NCBI RefSeq assembly: GCF_021730395.1
Contig: NC_069369.1
Location: forward strand, 64,197,501-64,261,500
Direction of reading: 5' to 3'
From: Mercenaria mercenaria
Taxonomy: Eukaryota; Mollusca; Bivalvia; Venerida; Veneridae
DNA: 64,000 nt
A program made the translations under genes and the position numbers. This document shows, in pieces, positions 24,557-35,905 of the stretch (position 1 is its first letter; each line of letters begins with the position of its first letter). The notes under the pieces were generated by a model, which was given only the letters and a program-made list of their open reading frames with translations, made no database searches and had not been told where the DNA came from.

Positions 24557-24799
24557 GACAATATTGAAATTAAAATCATCTTTCATATAAATGTTTGTAA
24601 GATCATGCTGGGATTAAGCGGCTTCTACAGGCAGAATATGCGATAATTGAGATAGTGAATCGCGACATAATACCATGACAATATTGAAATTAAAATCATC
24701 TCTCTTACCATAAATGTTTGTAAGATTATACTGTGATTAAGTGGCTTCTACAGGTAGAATATGCGATAACTGAGATAGTGAATCGCGACATAAAACTGT
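24557..24799. repeat. Two-copy ~120 bp tandem duplication
   Basis: GACAATATTGAAATTAAAATC through GATAGTGAATCGCGACATAA occurs twice in direct succession with ~90% identity by eye. Confidence 0.9.
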
Positions 24800-25183
24800 G
24801 ATATCATTTTTATTATAATAATTATACTCTTCATTTTATGAAAGTAACATATTAAGATCATCCTTATAGTATGATATTCAATGATACTGCATGAAAATTA
24901 CAACAACATGCATGTAGTTCATGACTGTTCAACAAATTGTAAGTACGTGACAACAACAAAATTCAATATTTAGTGCAAATGAAATTAAGCATTGATTCAT
25001 AACATTCATACAGATACGTATTCAATTTTTATTTATTTGAACTTTAGATCTAGTGCATATGTATTAATATATATTTGATGGCGAGATACAATCAACCATT
25101 GACGTTACTTCTTGCGGCGAAGGCGGCAAAAAGGCTGAAGCACGTTGAATCAACCCTCAAGCATTTACAGTGAAAATAACACA

Positions 25184-25190
25184 TATAAAA
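25184..25190 (+). promoter_or_regulatory. Candidate TATA box of gene A
   Basis: TATAAAAG lies 200 bp before the gene A start codon. Gene B has TATAAAA 270 bp upstream (41023). Both leave room for the conserved 5' blocks to lie in the 5' UTR. AT-rich background makes single boxes weak evidence. Confidence 0.4.
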
Positions 25191-25261
25191 GCTTTGCGTT
25201 TTTAATGACATTCAGTATATCTAATAACAAAAATCACCATCTGATTGGTATAACGCTATTC

Positions 25262-25309
25262 GAGTGTAACCATATCAAATAAAATGTTAACAGTACAGCT
25301 TCAGTGAGC
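25262..25309 (+). promoter_or_regulatory. Conserved 5' module of gene A
   Basis: GAGTGTAACC then ACAGCTTCAGTGAGC, matching gene B (41171-41218) and the orphan exon (16135-16184). The block ends 75 bp before the ATG, as in gene B. Confidence 0.6.
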
Positions 25310-25383
25310 ATTGAGTAAGTTTAACATTTCATGCAAGTATCTTTCGTTACTGTTTTTCATTAGTTTCACAGAATTGTTCTATC

Positions 25384-28076
25384 ATGGAACGAATCTTGGC
25401 ACTAGTTTTTCTTATGTGTATTGGTTGGATATGTATTGCTGAAACTGCAGCCAGAAGTAATGGTAAGTTAACAGAAAATATACTTTATTTTGCTCTTTTA
25501 AGGCACACTCTTGGTTTATAATAATCTCTCACTGGTTTGGTTGTAACAGGGATTTTTTTGTGCGGTAGGAAGGCTCAGCATCTGTACCTACAACCATTTT
25601 TTCTTGAATAACCATTTTCTTTCACAGATTACAGAATAAGTAAAGCAAAACGAAATACTAAATACTAGTTTTATACACTCGGGTATTTGTCACTTATGTT
25701 AAAGAAATTGTTTTATTTACATGGTCTCGTCTTATGAATTGAATTTAGGGTATGTGTGTGGTTGGTGTGCTCCTTGTTCTGTTTGCAGATATTACCGACA
25801 GTTAAAAATCTCTTTTCCTACATTGCATCTCAGCCGTACCGGTTTATTTCTCATGTATGTTGTGTACTGGTTGTGTTACCTCCTAATTCCGTTTTTAGAC
25901 TCATCTGAAAATGGTTGACCTATCACAAGTGTTCACAATGGGAGTCTACGGGAAAATCACAATTTTGATAACATTTTTGCGAATAGAATTTTTTCTATAA
26001 TGTAGCTTTTAATGAAACTTCTCACAGTCGTAAATAAACATATGGCCTATAACATGATGAAATAAAATGTGTAGGTCCGTTTGCTTGTTTTCGAGATATT
26101 TGCCAATGTTTAAAGAAATTCGTGCATTTCGGGCTTATTTTCAAATATTTGTTTGGAATTATTTAACATGTCAGACGTTTTAATATCATATATCGACTGT
26201 AGAAAGGTAGTAACGTTGCCTTTGTAATAAATTTACTCACCTGTAGTCATTTATTCATAAAACGATTTTCATTGCTGTACGCCGAATCCAGGCTTTATTC
26301 TACGATTTCCGGATAAATGACGTTATGCTTTATGAAACGTGCAGAACTACCATAAAATCTCTAATCTTCTTTGAGGAGAGTTCCGCAATCTGGGCGCGGT
26401 GTTAACGTCACGGTTTGAGTTTTCTGAATAACTTATAACACAAGTATCTTTTGATCTTAAATTCCTGACCTGCTTGTATTCTTCTCTCATGTTCTTTATA
26501 CAGGTTGGGGAATGATCATGTAGAGCCTTGTAGAACAAAGTCAACAAATTATGAACAAAATGAATTAATTTGAACTAAATCAACCAATTATGAACAAAAT
26601 CAATAAATTATGAACTAAACTAAATCTTGAACAAAAGCAGTGTATTATGAACGAAATCAAAATCAAAAGTTAAATATCGTATTAACGTATTTTGGTGTTT
26701 TTGGCAGAGACATAAATATCTATACATGAGATTAATGTTAGTTGTATCTGAGTTCAACACTTTGCTGATAGGAGTTCAACAGTATTATTGAAATATTCAA
26801 AACCTGAAATAGCTATAGGATCTTGTAGTCATAGTTTTTGTTTGGTAAAGATAATCCGCTGTTTCATATTAAAAATGATTAGGATCAGTTCGAAACTGGA
26901 GACATTATATTTGGTTAGACACCGACAGATTGAAAGAACCCATCACCGAAACTTATCAAAGTAACATTAGTCTCGTTTTTATTAGGGTTGTTCACGAGAG
27001 GTAAAGAGATGTGCAAAGTCGCCCCCATCTCCTCCATATCCACCACTGCCGGCTTTAATGGACTTGAATAGTAAAAAAGATATAAATTGATATCATACTC
27101 CAAGAAATATTGTTCTTTAAGTTGAAAAATATTAACTCTCCAAATTTACGAGAAAGTATTGCCCAAATAATTCCATAATAATATAGTAATCATCTACCGA
27201 CTCTTCAATGCGACCTTTATGAGTGCTCATTGACTTATTACTGTTATTGCTGAGTTTTTTGCCGAAAGTTTGATTTGCACACCATGCAATATTTTCAATA
27301 TTTTTTTCAGACGACAGTGAGCTGTTACAACAGATAATTAGTGCACTCAGTGACGGCAGTAAAAATGACGTCAGAGATATGATGAATAAGAAAGGGACGA
27401 GGAATGACGTCAGTGGTGGCAACAGAAACAGATACAGCGGAAATTACGTAAAAAAAGGTGTCTATCATAAAGAAGATGTAAAAGCAGTGGAGAATGGTAA
27501 AACATCTAGAGCACATGGTCACGAAAAGGAACGAGACGCAAGTTTTCTCAGGGCGATTGAAGCGTTTTTAAATTCAAAGAGGTATTAGTTCTAGTTTTAG
27601 TTCCCAAATGTTCCATCCTTATGTTCTTAAATATGCATTCGATCTGCGTTTTAGTTAAAACAAGAAGGAGTCTGAAAGAGTATGCCAATGGTGCAATAAG
27701 GCACTCTATTGTAACTGTAAGATATAATTAACTACAGGCCTTGACTAAATAATTTTTCAAATATAGACATATAGCACACTTAAAATTTAATAAAAACAAC
27801 AACAGGATCAATTGCGACCAGTATAATACCATTGTGCATTAAATGCCCACGGGCATTATAAAACGAAACAGCTTTTACATAGTAAAAATGAATATAGTAA
27901 AACAAACTATTTATTTTGTCTTGAGAATTCTATAGCCATTAGGTAGCCGAATCATTAATAAACAAATCGGTCAGTTCACAGCAAGATTATCTCATGACCC
28001 ACAAACAAAAATCAAATTAAATTATTGGATAGAGACTACATTCCCATAGATTAGAGTGAAAGAGGTATAAATATAA

Positions 28077-28119
<43 letters not shown>

Positions 28120-30586
28120 TGTCTCTTTATTATCCTCGTCATAGGTTACTGAAGGGTCGAGGGCATCCACTTCAGCACCTTACAAAGTTGGCATAATTAT
28201 TAAATTGGTGATAACTAATCAATAGTAGTACAATTATATACTATAGTATTATTCATAAAATAAGCTCAGAATTCAAGACAAATTCTTTACATTAACATAT
28301 ACTATATCTATGTAACAATATTTCATCACACTCTGTTGAGAGACAATATTTTTATTTTTTTTTATTTTTTCTACAATGCAAAAAGGAAACAAAAAAAAAA
28401 CTAGAGAGCAAAAGAAAGAGGGAAAGAAGAACATAACCCACATGATTTCAGTGTTTTTCTTTAGACAGAAAAATCTTGATATAGTTATCCACAGATTGAA
28501 TATTGATTAAGGAGGAAATAAATTCCTAATTTTAGAAAGAGGATCAATAAAATTTACTGGAATATATTCTTAACCATGGTCCATTCTTTTTCAAAAACTT
28601 GCACTATCTTTCTTTTTATTGCAATATCTTTATTGAGTTTATAATTATGATGAAGAAAGGATACAAATCCACCGAGTGTTAAAGATCTTTGTAAAGACCT
28701 ACTTTGGAAAATATATTTTTTAAGTAGTGACAAAGTGATATTCAATGGCTTATCTGTGGTACCTAAGATAACATTTTTTTCATTTGGCAAAAAAGTGATA
28801 CTTTTTCTTTCACACAATGACCTTATTTCACTGAAGAGATTTGATGTATGAGTACATGACCAGAATAAGTGCTCAATACTTTCATTTTCTACATTACAAT
28901 ATGAACATAAAGGTGTATCTTTTATTTTAAGTTTAAATATAAATATTTACATCAACTACTCGAATATGTTTTGTTTGACAGGAAAAATGTTTATTTTCTT
29001 ATAAGCAACAGTTAGTGTAACACTAAGTGGGAGAATAATATCAAGGGTGGCCATTTCCGCGTAATAACACGCGTGAACTGATGTCATTTACGAAGAAAAT
29101 TATGATCAAATTATGATCAAACTGGCGTTGTTCGAGAAGATCTTTTAAAATTGGACACCTAAATTTCAAAACGAAGTTAAGTTATTGTTAAAACTACTTC
29201 TGCTGACGGTAAAGATCCAACTGAATGGATACGACATAATCAGTTTTCCTAAATTTAAAGAATTATCTGGAACTGTATTTTTACCGTAATACTGATTACA
29301 ATTAAACGTGGTTGGGCTTTTCCCCTGTTCTGTTTAGACGTTGAAAAGATCGATATTAATTGATTTTCCGATACTCATCGAAAGAAAACCACTTATTTTT
29401 GTAGCGAACTACTATAAAATGTAAATATAAGAATTTTAGAGCTTCCTGCGAATCATCCGAAAATCACTTTCGTGGTTCATGGATTTGCAAGAAGGCCAAA
29501 ATGTGGTTATACCCATCTAAGCGCAAAAGACATAGCATTCAATTGTTAAATAAAGAAGCAGATAACCACCTTTATCACTATTTGTATCATTTTCAAATAT
29601 TACTAGTACCTTTTAATGTTCATAATTGTAGCTAATTAGCTAATTATTTTATGGCAGATGATTATAAAAAGGTCCGAAAATAAATATATATAATCTTTAT
29701 TTGAGTCTCATCAATGTACTTACACTATATTATACAAAGTTATAAACAAAAAGCAATATAAAAGTACACTCATGTAATGAGTTATAAAAGACTTTCGGTA
29801 CACTTAACATTACATTATATCACTATACTATTTACATATTATTAAAGCTGAGAAGTAGACGCTAATCCATCTGTTAAGAGGATATTAAAATGAGCGATTA
29901 AAGCACTGATATTTGAAAAAAAGCACTATTGTGCAGATTAAAAAAAAAAAAGGTCTAAAAAGTCAGATATCACCCCGATCAGATCGTAGATGAATTGATT
30001 AGCACTTACTTCTTAGGAGTAAATAAGAAGTACAAATAACATATTAAAAACAAATTACATTACTTACATAGATAAAACTGTCTTCTGTTTAAAATGTCAT
30101 AACAGGTTTTGGCACAAATTCTAATGGGTATATATGATTTGAAAACACAAGTTTTAACTTATCGACATCTTGCATATTATTGAAGTTAGGTTCTGTTGAT
30201 AAAACTAGCTCATGCAATTTAATCCTAAGATCATCACACATAGAGCAATTGAAAATAACATGACTTTCAGTTTTAATAGCTTGACAAAATGCACATGTTC
30301 TATTTTCTATACTCAAGTTTAAATACGTTATAAATAGATAATTGTATAATTTGCTTTAGAGATGAATCAAAATGATTTCAGGGCTCGTGGAGAGAACGAG
30401 GAGAGGTGGCTTCAGGATGATTTTATAATTCGAGGAACAAATGCGACGTCTACATCGACATCCACATCGACAGTCGTGCCTTTAACCAACCCAGCAACTT
30501 CTTCCACTGCAGCCACCACCAAGTCTTCATCCTCATCCCTGTTTTGTTTCCGGTTTTGGGGCAAAAAATACTGCTTTCGGATTTAA
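25384..30586 (+). CDS. Gene A: three-exon secreted peptide precursor, 184 aa
   Basis: Joined exons 25384-25462, 27311-27581 and 30382-30586 give 184 residues. Residues 1-26 form a signal peptide (MERILALVFLMCIGWICIA); 27-116 a charged pro-region starting DDSELLQQ with NDVRD and KKG; 125-136 the family motif RWLQDDFIIRGT; 137-169 a Thr/Ser-rich spacer with one N-A-T sequon, likely O-glycosylated; 172-181 CFRFWGKKYC, a Cys pair with a WGKK turn, net positive, in a 16-residue aromatic tail. Donors GTAAGT and GTATTA and acceptors TTTTTTTCAG and GATTTCAG fit. The phase-2 join excludes the nearby alternative acceptor at 30360, which runs into a stop. No family name is recognised. A host-defence peptide precursor is the best inference; a neuropeptide-like or structural secreted protein is possible. 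Confidence 0.75.
26345..26640. repeat. Duplicated segment (partner 32705-33000)
   Basis: CTTTGAGGAGAGTTC, ACACAAGTATCTTTTGATCT and CTGACCTG(C/T)TTGTATTCTTC recur in order at 32705-33000. Both end in short ATCAA-AAATTATGAACAAA repeats. Confidence 0.85.
26730..27000. repeat. Duplicated segment (partner 18976-19240)
   Basis: Ordered matches to the stretch downstream of the orphan exon. It lies 310 bp upstream of gene A exon 2. Confidence 0.8.
28083..28119. repeat. TA microsatellite
   Basis: About 18 TA dinucleotides in a near-perfect run. Confidence 0.95.
28350..28940 (-). mobile_element. 5'-truncated LINE 3' end
   Basis: On the minus strand, DTPLCSYCNVENESIEHLFW then SC forms the C-x2-C-x-H-x-C-type knuckle found at LINE ORF2 C-termini. 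It is followed by about 100 further codons ending near 28554 and a 3' UTR that runs into A-rich sequence (T-rich on the plus strand at 28350-28400). The 5' end is lost at about 28940, as is usual for incomplete LINE insertions. It differs from the LINE at 4839-7333. Confidence 0.7.
30089..30357 (-). mobile_element. Second LINE C-terminal fragment
   Basis: The minus-strand frame reads NYLFITYLNLSIENRTCAFC, then QAIKTESHVIFNC, again a LINE ORF2 C-terminal knuckle, and ends at 30089. It abuts gene A exon 3 by 25 bp, so the intron's last segment may be LINE-derived. The 3' extent into 29700-30089 is unclear. Confidence 0.6.
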
Positions 30587-31539
30587 ACAGAGTCATTATA
30601 TTAAACAAACAACAAACTTCAAAATGTATCATATACAAAAGCATACGTCAGATCATTTAGCCTGGCTCCCTACTGCATGGTTATTTTCTTGTATGTTATA
30701 AGTAAATTTTAAGCCTAAAAATAGCAGACTTTTATCTGATGACTAATCCATACCTGTGTTCGGAACCAATGGTAACAAAAATGTCAAGTGGAGTTACTTC
30801 CACTGTTAATGCAGAAAAGTTATATATAATGAGAATTATGACAGAACAAACATAGGGACTGGAGCCAGTCTGCAGAAGATTTTCTTTACACAGTTTCTTC
30901 ATTCGCTAAAGAATGGTACTATTAATTCGAATGCTATACTGTGTTCTATTAAAGATATGTTATACCGAAATTTCTTATTATCTCTGAGTAAAAGATGGTC
31001 ATAGTAAATCTTTAAAATGTCAACTCGTATAATAGTGAGACAAATGCTTTGTATTATACACACTGTTTTTTTTTTACAGTAAATGTTTTCCGTTTGTTAT
31101 TGGTTGTAGCAGTTGTGTTTTAATTTTATTTTCTGTGTTGTTATACATTCTGGTCTTGAAACTAAGAAATCCATTTAATACGTGTATATAAAAGAGTTCT
31201 GTTTAAATCGGTGGTAGGGAAGGGGAGGTGTAATGGGTGTTTCACATGTCATTACCCCTCGAAGATAGAGTCAATCAAACCAAGTCTGTTTTTATTTTGT
31301 TTTATTGTGCTATATACTATAGATTTTTTATTTATAATTAGTCAGGGTTTTTTTTACATTTAATATGTTTTAGTGTTCATGGAAGTTTTACATTTTATTG
31401 TATTACGATTAAGAATTAGATATTGTAAATGTTTTATCTTTATTATATTTAATGTTCATGATGGTGATCAAAGATCGATTGTTTCAAACGCTTTGTTATT
31501 CTGACTGGAGTGTACGATCTTGACGTCTATGCAAAGGAG
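30587..31539. other. Gene A 3' flank
   Basis: No AATAAA lies close to the stop; ATTAAA occurs near 30947. At 31230-31310 there is a copy of the dispersed hairpin repeat (GTTTCACATGTCATTACCCC then AGTCAATCAAACCAAGTCTG). Confidence 0.5.
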
Positions 31540-31995
31540 TTTAGTATGCCTGTAATTATATGTCAGTGTGTTTAGTATGCTTGTAAATCAATGTCAAGGT
31601 GTCTAGTATGCCTGGAAATCTATGTTAAGGTGTTTAGTATGCCTGTAAATCTATGTCAAGGTGTGTACTATGCCTGGAAATCTATGTCAAAGTGTTTAGT
31701 ATGCCTGTGAATTTATGTCAAGGTGTGTACTATGCCTGTAAATCTATGTCAGGGTGTTTCGTATGCCTGTAAATCTATGTCAAGGTGCCTAGTATGCCTG
31801 TAAATCTATGTCAGGGTGTGTACTATGCCTGGAAATCTATGTCAAGGTGTTTACTATGCCTGGAAATCTATGTCAAGGTGTGTACTATGCCTGGAAATCT
31901 ATGTAAAGGTGTTTAGTATGCCTGTAAATCTATGTCAGGGTGTGTACTATGCCTGGAAATCTATGTAAAGGTGTTAAGTATACCTGTAAATCTGA
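31540..31995. repeat. ~31 bp minisatellite, second array
   Basis: About 15 units of TGCCTGTAAATCTATGTCAA plus GGTGTTTAGTA, the same family as 19655-20560. Its position about 1 kb after gene A exon 3 suggests the first array once followed a similar exon 3. Confidence 0.93.
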
Positions 31996-32009
31996 AATGA
32001 TATCTATAA

Positions 32010-32100
32010 GGTCATTTGTAAGCAAAGAACACAATCGAACAAAGTACTAGCGAATTTGGTTTGACTGAGCCATTATGAGAGGTAATGCAATGTGCAACAC
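32010..32100 (-). repeat. Dispersed hairpin repeat, reverse copy
   Basis: Reverse complement of the consensus GTTGCACATTTCATTACCTC then CAATCAAACC seen at 35328 and 35783. It ends against the poly-C run. Confidence 0.65.
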
Positions 32101-32125
32101 CCCCCCCCCCCCCCCCCCCCCCCCC
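32100..32125. repeat. Poly-C run (26)
   Basis: An uninterrupted C run. The G-rich opposite strand could fold. Its length is likely unreliable in sequencing. Confidence 0.9.
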
Positions 32126-32704
32126 TCACAAAGCGTCAGATAAAACAGAATTCTACTATAAAGCTACATTGAATGGACACCATGATCACAAAGGAACAGG
32201 AACGCAACAAAACCGTATCATATATGGAAAAGCTTTTCTACGGTCGCCACACGACACTTTAAGACATCTTATTTTACGGTGGGAGCGACTAGCATAATAA
32301 ATGGCATGACGTGATTGAAGGCTAGCCTTTGATATAAATTTTCAAATGTTTTCCTTATTTAAATTGAATAAAATAAATACATGTTTGGTAAAAATGAAGT
32401 TCCTGTTATACTAGCATGTTTGTGTCTTGCACATTATTTAAAATAACCTATATTTAAAAGTACAACATTTGAGACACTTAGAAATTATTATTATTATCGT
32501 TATTATTATTATTACTATTATACCACATTTATGTAGCACTATTTGTCATACGTTTACTTGATCAAAAGTACTTTGTCATTCTACAGAATACAAAGGAATA
32601 CACATGTTAATTACGGCACAAGACAGAGAGTACGATATGAACCATTTAAAATCAACATTAATCGGATAACTTAAGAAATGATTTTAAACGAATCTTCGGT
32701 TTTA

Positions 32705-33100
32705 ACAGATGTTTAAAATATCTTATCTTCTTTGAGGAGAGTTCAACAATCAGGGAGCAGTGTTCACGTCACGGTTCGAGTGATCTGAATAACTTATGAC
32801 ACAAGTATCTTTTGATCTTAAGTTCCTGACCTGTTTGTATTCTTCTATCATGTCCTTTTATACAGGTTGCGGAAAGAACATGTAGAGCACTGTAGAACAA
32901 AATCAACAAATTATGAACAAAATGAATTAATTTGAACAAAATCAACCAATTATGAACAAAATCAATAAACTGTGAACTAAATTAATAAATTATGAACAAA
33001 ATCAGTAAATTATGAACGAAATCAAAATCAATAAAACCAAGTCAGTAAATTATAAACAAAATCAACAAATTATGAACAAAATCAATAAACTATGAACGAA
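32705..33100. repeat. Duplicated segment plus AACAAAATCAATAAATTATG repeats
   Basis: 32705-33000 matches gene A intron 1 at 26345-26640. Its tail is a degenerate minisatellite of AACAAAATCAATAAATTATG extending to about 33100. Confidence 0.85.
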
Positions 33101-35327
33101 ATGCAAATACCTGTATTTAGTAATCTATAATTATACCTCAAGGCAAGATGGATGTTGAAAGTTTATCTAATTCAGTGATTTTTCTTCCTTTCTGACTATG
33201 GTGCTAGGGGTCTTGAGTTTTTGCATAAAACCGAACCTTCTTTTGCATAAAACCGAACATTCTATTATTTTGCTTGGTTGCGTTCTATGATTTCAATTGA
33301 TCTCCGTGCAGATTTTAACATCTATAGACACCAACTCTGCTTTTTTGTTCAAGCAATTGAATCTTCATGAATAAATGTTTCTTTAATCGTTTAATGTAAG
33401 AAAAGGCCACGTGCAGAAACGGGTAGATAATGTGTAATTGATACGCCATTTGATTTATTACATAGACGAGTATTCACTTTAGCGAGATCACTTAAGAGTG
33501 ACGCATCAGATAGCAAATTGTAAAATGTTTCAACGGTAATTGCACATGTTGCCTTCAGCTTCTACATCCGACCATCACATTAATTTTAATAGCCGAATGA
33601 ATACACTATTGCATGCCATTCAATTTTGATGTGAACTTGCGCACGGTGATCATCTTTCAACGACATAAACGACGTCGTGATTTAATCGTGATGCCTTTAT
33701 TCAAGTTTGCATTAATCTATATTTGTGAATCCTTTATTATACCTAAGTGATAATAACTTGTAATTTGTAATACTAAAAACAATATGAACTCTTTTGCCAA
33801 GTTAACGTCTAATCGCGGATTTTTTGTTTTCACCTTCGACCTTCACTGTCTTCGAGCGAATCTGGGCCATCTTCGAATCTTTTGTACCACTTGAAAACAA
33901 AGACAAAAATGATTGAACATTGTAGTGAGGTCTGCTTCATTAGTTTATAAATTTCATTCGGTGTTTGCCAAAATCTCTACATAACGACTGTCCGGTTACC
34001 TATGCGAGCAGATGACGACATTACATGCATTATAAACAACAATATTAATTAATTAAAAATCATCGGCGAATTTTCGTGGCACAAACAAAAAACATACAAC
34101 AAAAAACATCATGATCTGTATACAAGGGAAACCAAGACAATTCATGGAACATAATTATAATGAATTCTTGAAATGTGTATAAATTGCACAATCATATACT
34201 TTTCGAAGCTTCTAACACCCCTCGGTATTTTGACGATGTCTTTTATAATTCTAATTACACTTTTATCATATTTCCTACATATTTAGACAAGTATTTGTTA
34301 AAACCATATAAAATATCAACAAAATCAAATCATGCAAAGACATTATTTCATTCATTTATGATCACTACTCGTTTTTAAAGAATCACAAAAATACACATAA
34401 AAGTAGTGTTTTTACAAAACGAGCAAATATCGTTTATGATGATACAGATGTATGAAAATTGGCTTTGTACTGACATATGGTCAAATATCAAAGCAAATTT
34501 AGATTTATTCGAAAGATAGGGAAGGATAAAGAAATTATTTTGTTTTTTACTAACATTTCTTGCCTTTTAACGAAATTGAGTCATTAGTACATTTACTTAT
34601 ATTTTGTGACTTTTAAAAGCTGGGTTGAGGCAGTAAAAAAGTTACCATAGCATAATTCGATTTTGCTAAAATTTTCTCAAGCATTTTTCAAAATATTTTG
34701 CTACATGTGTGAGAAATTTAAAAAATGTTAAACGACTAGTAATATGAAGGATATTGACAAAGTTATCGAGAGGGATGTTAGAAAATTCGTTAAAGTTCCA
34801 TATGTTATGTTAAAAACATTAGAGCAATAAAGGGAGGTAATCATAAACAATGGATTCAATAATATTTTGTACCGTGTTAGTCAGTATTCAAACAAAAAAT
34901 AGACACATTTTATGTTGGTAACAAAAGATGTGGCGCCATATTATGAGCCTTCAAGTGTATGTAAATAAAGTGTTATTATCATTTTTTCAGTGATATAAAA
35001 ACATACCGAAACAATTTGAATTACCTATCATTTACATATTGTCTCTTGCAACCAACAACTACGTTATCACCTTTAAGAACAAAGGACCTTTGAATAATTG
35101 CATCTTTCATTTCATTTTCTGATTTCCATCGGTATGGAACGGCATTCTCGCCAAAATTATTATAAATAAAAATCAGAATCATATGTCTTGTGTTACTTAA
35201 ATACTTCAAATAAATAAATACATCTTTAAACCAAACTTCATGCTTGGATTCAGTGTTGTTATATTTTCTGGTCGTTTGGGAACGTAGATGATTAATAGAA
35301 TTCCACTTAAGTGGATGATAGGGGCCA
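33101..35327. other. No gene recognised
   Basis: AT-rich. Contains a fragment at 33385-33440 (TTTAATGTAAGAAAAGGCCA) shared with 44200-44420 and 45150-45370, and a dispersed-repeat fragment near 33258-33300. Confidence 0.5.
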
Positions 35328-35430
35328 TGAGAGGTGTTGCACATTTCATTACCTCTCATGAGCAGACTGCTATTATTCTACTTGGTTGCAGTCTATGCTT
35401 CCAAAGGGTCATTTTACAGATTTGATTTTA
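35328..35430 (+). repeat. Dispersed hairpin repeat, copy 1
   Basis: TGAGAGGTGTTGCACATTTC through ATTACCTCTCA forms a stem. It is followed by CTATTATTCTACTTGGTTGC and TATGCTTCCAAAGGGTC. Related copies lie at 35783 (+), 31230 (+), 32010 (-) and 50283 (-). Confidence 0.7.
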
Positions 35431-35454
35431 TAATTAAGCCCTTGTACCGCTTAA

Positions 35455-35565
35455 GTTAGAGCAGGGTTATTAAAGAAGGGAGTGCTGGAGTCAGGCGTAA
35501 GGGTGGACATTTGTTCATGTCTTGATATGTGTCTTGTCATAATCATATTCAATTATCTTAGAAAT
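35455..35565. repeat. Duplicated segment (partner 37522-37635)
   Basis: AGAGCAGGGTTATT, GGTGGACATTT and CTTGATATGTGTC.TGTCAT recur in order about 2 kb downstream. Confidence 0.8.
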
Positions 35566-35782
35566 TGATCGGTAAAGATCAGAAATCTAATGTACATCAG
35601 TCTTAAGTACATTCAGAATCGTAGATATCAGCTCAACCATTTGGAATGATTTAAATATTTGTTGGCCTGACTCTTAATTCGTAAATAAACCAAGGCATCT
35701 TAAATAAGTCAAGAATAAGGTGACCATCTTAAATACATTGAGGACTGATTGACCTGGTTCGTGGATAACAGATCACCTAGGG
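35560..35782. repeat. Duplicated segment (partner 46870-47055)
   Basis: AAGTACATTCAGAAT, CAGCTCAACCATTTGGAATG and ACATTGAGGACT(G/C)ATTGACCTGG recur within the repeat block in gene B intron 1. Confidence 0.8.
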
Positions 35783-35905
35783 GCCGTGAGAGGTGTTCAC
35801 ATTTCATTACCTCTCATGAACAGACTCAATCAAACCCGAGTCTGCTATTATTCTTCTTGGTTGCATTCTATGCTTCGAAAGGAACTTTTTACAGATCTTA
35901 TTTAA
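35783..35905 (+). repeat. Dispersed hairpin repeat, copy 2
   Basis: GTGAGAGGTGTTCACATTTC, then CAGACTCAATCAAACCCGAG, then CTTGGTTGCATTCTATGCTT. This is the fullest copy, showing both small hairpins. Confidence 0.75.

Larger units (their letters stand above)
25463..27310 (+). other. Gene A intron 1
   Basis: The intron holds two duplicated segments: 26345-26640, matched at 32705-33000, and 26730-27000, matched at 18976-19240. It ends in a good polypyrimidine tract. No extra family exon was seen. Confidence 0.6.
27582..30381 (+). other. Gene A intron 2
   Basis: A 2.8 kb intron carrying a TA microsatellite and two LINE 3' ends on the minus strand. An in-frame TAG lies 4 bases inside the intron, so retention would end the protein one residue after exon 2. 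Confidence 0.6.

Noticed and set aside
30355-30362. Alternative acceptor CTTTAG just upstream of gene A exon 3
   Set aside because: In the phase set by exon 2 it meets a stop after four codons; the acceptor at 30380-30381 keeps the frame and gives the same phase as genes B and C.
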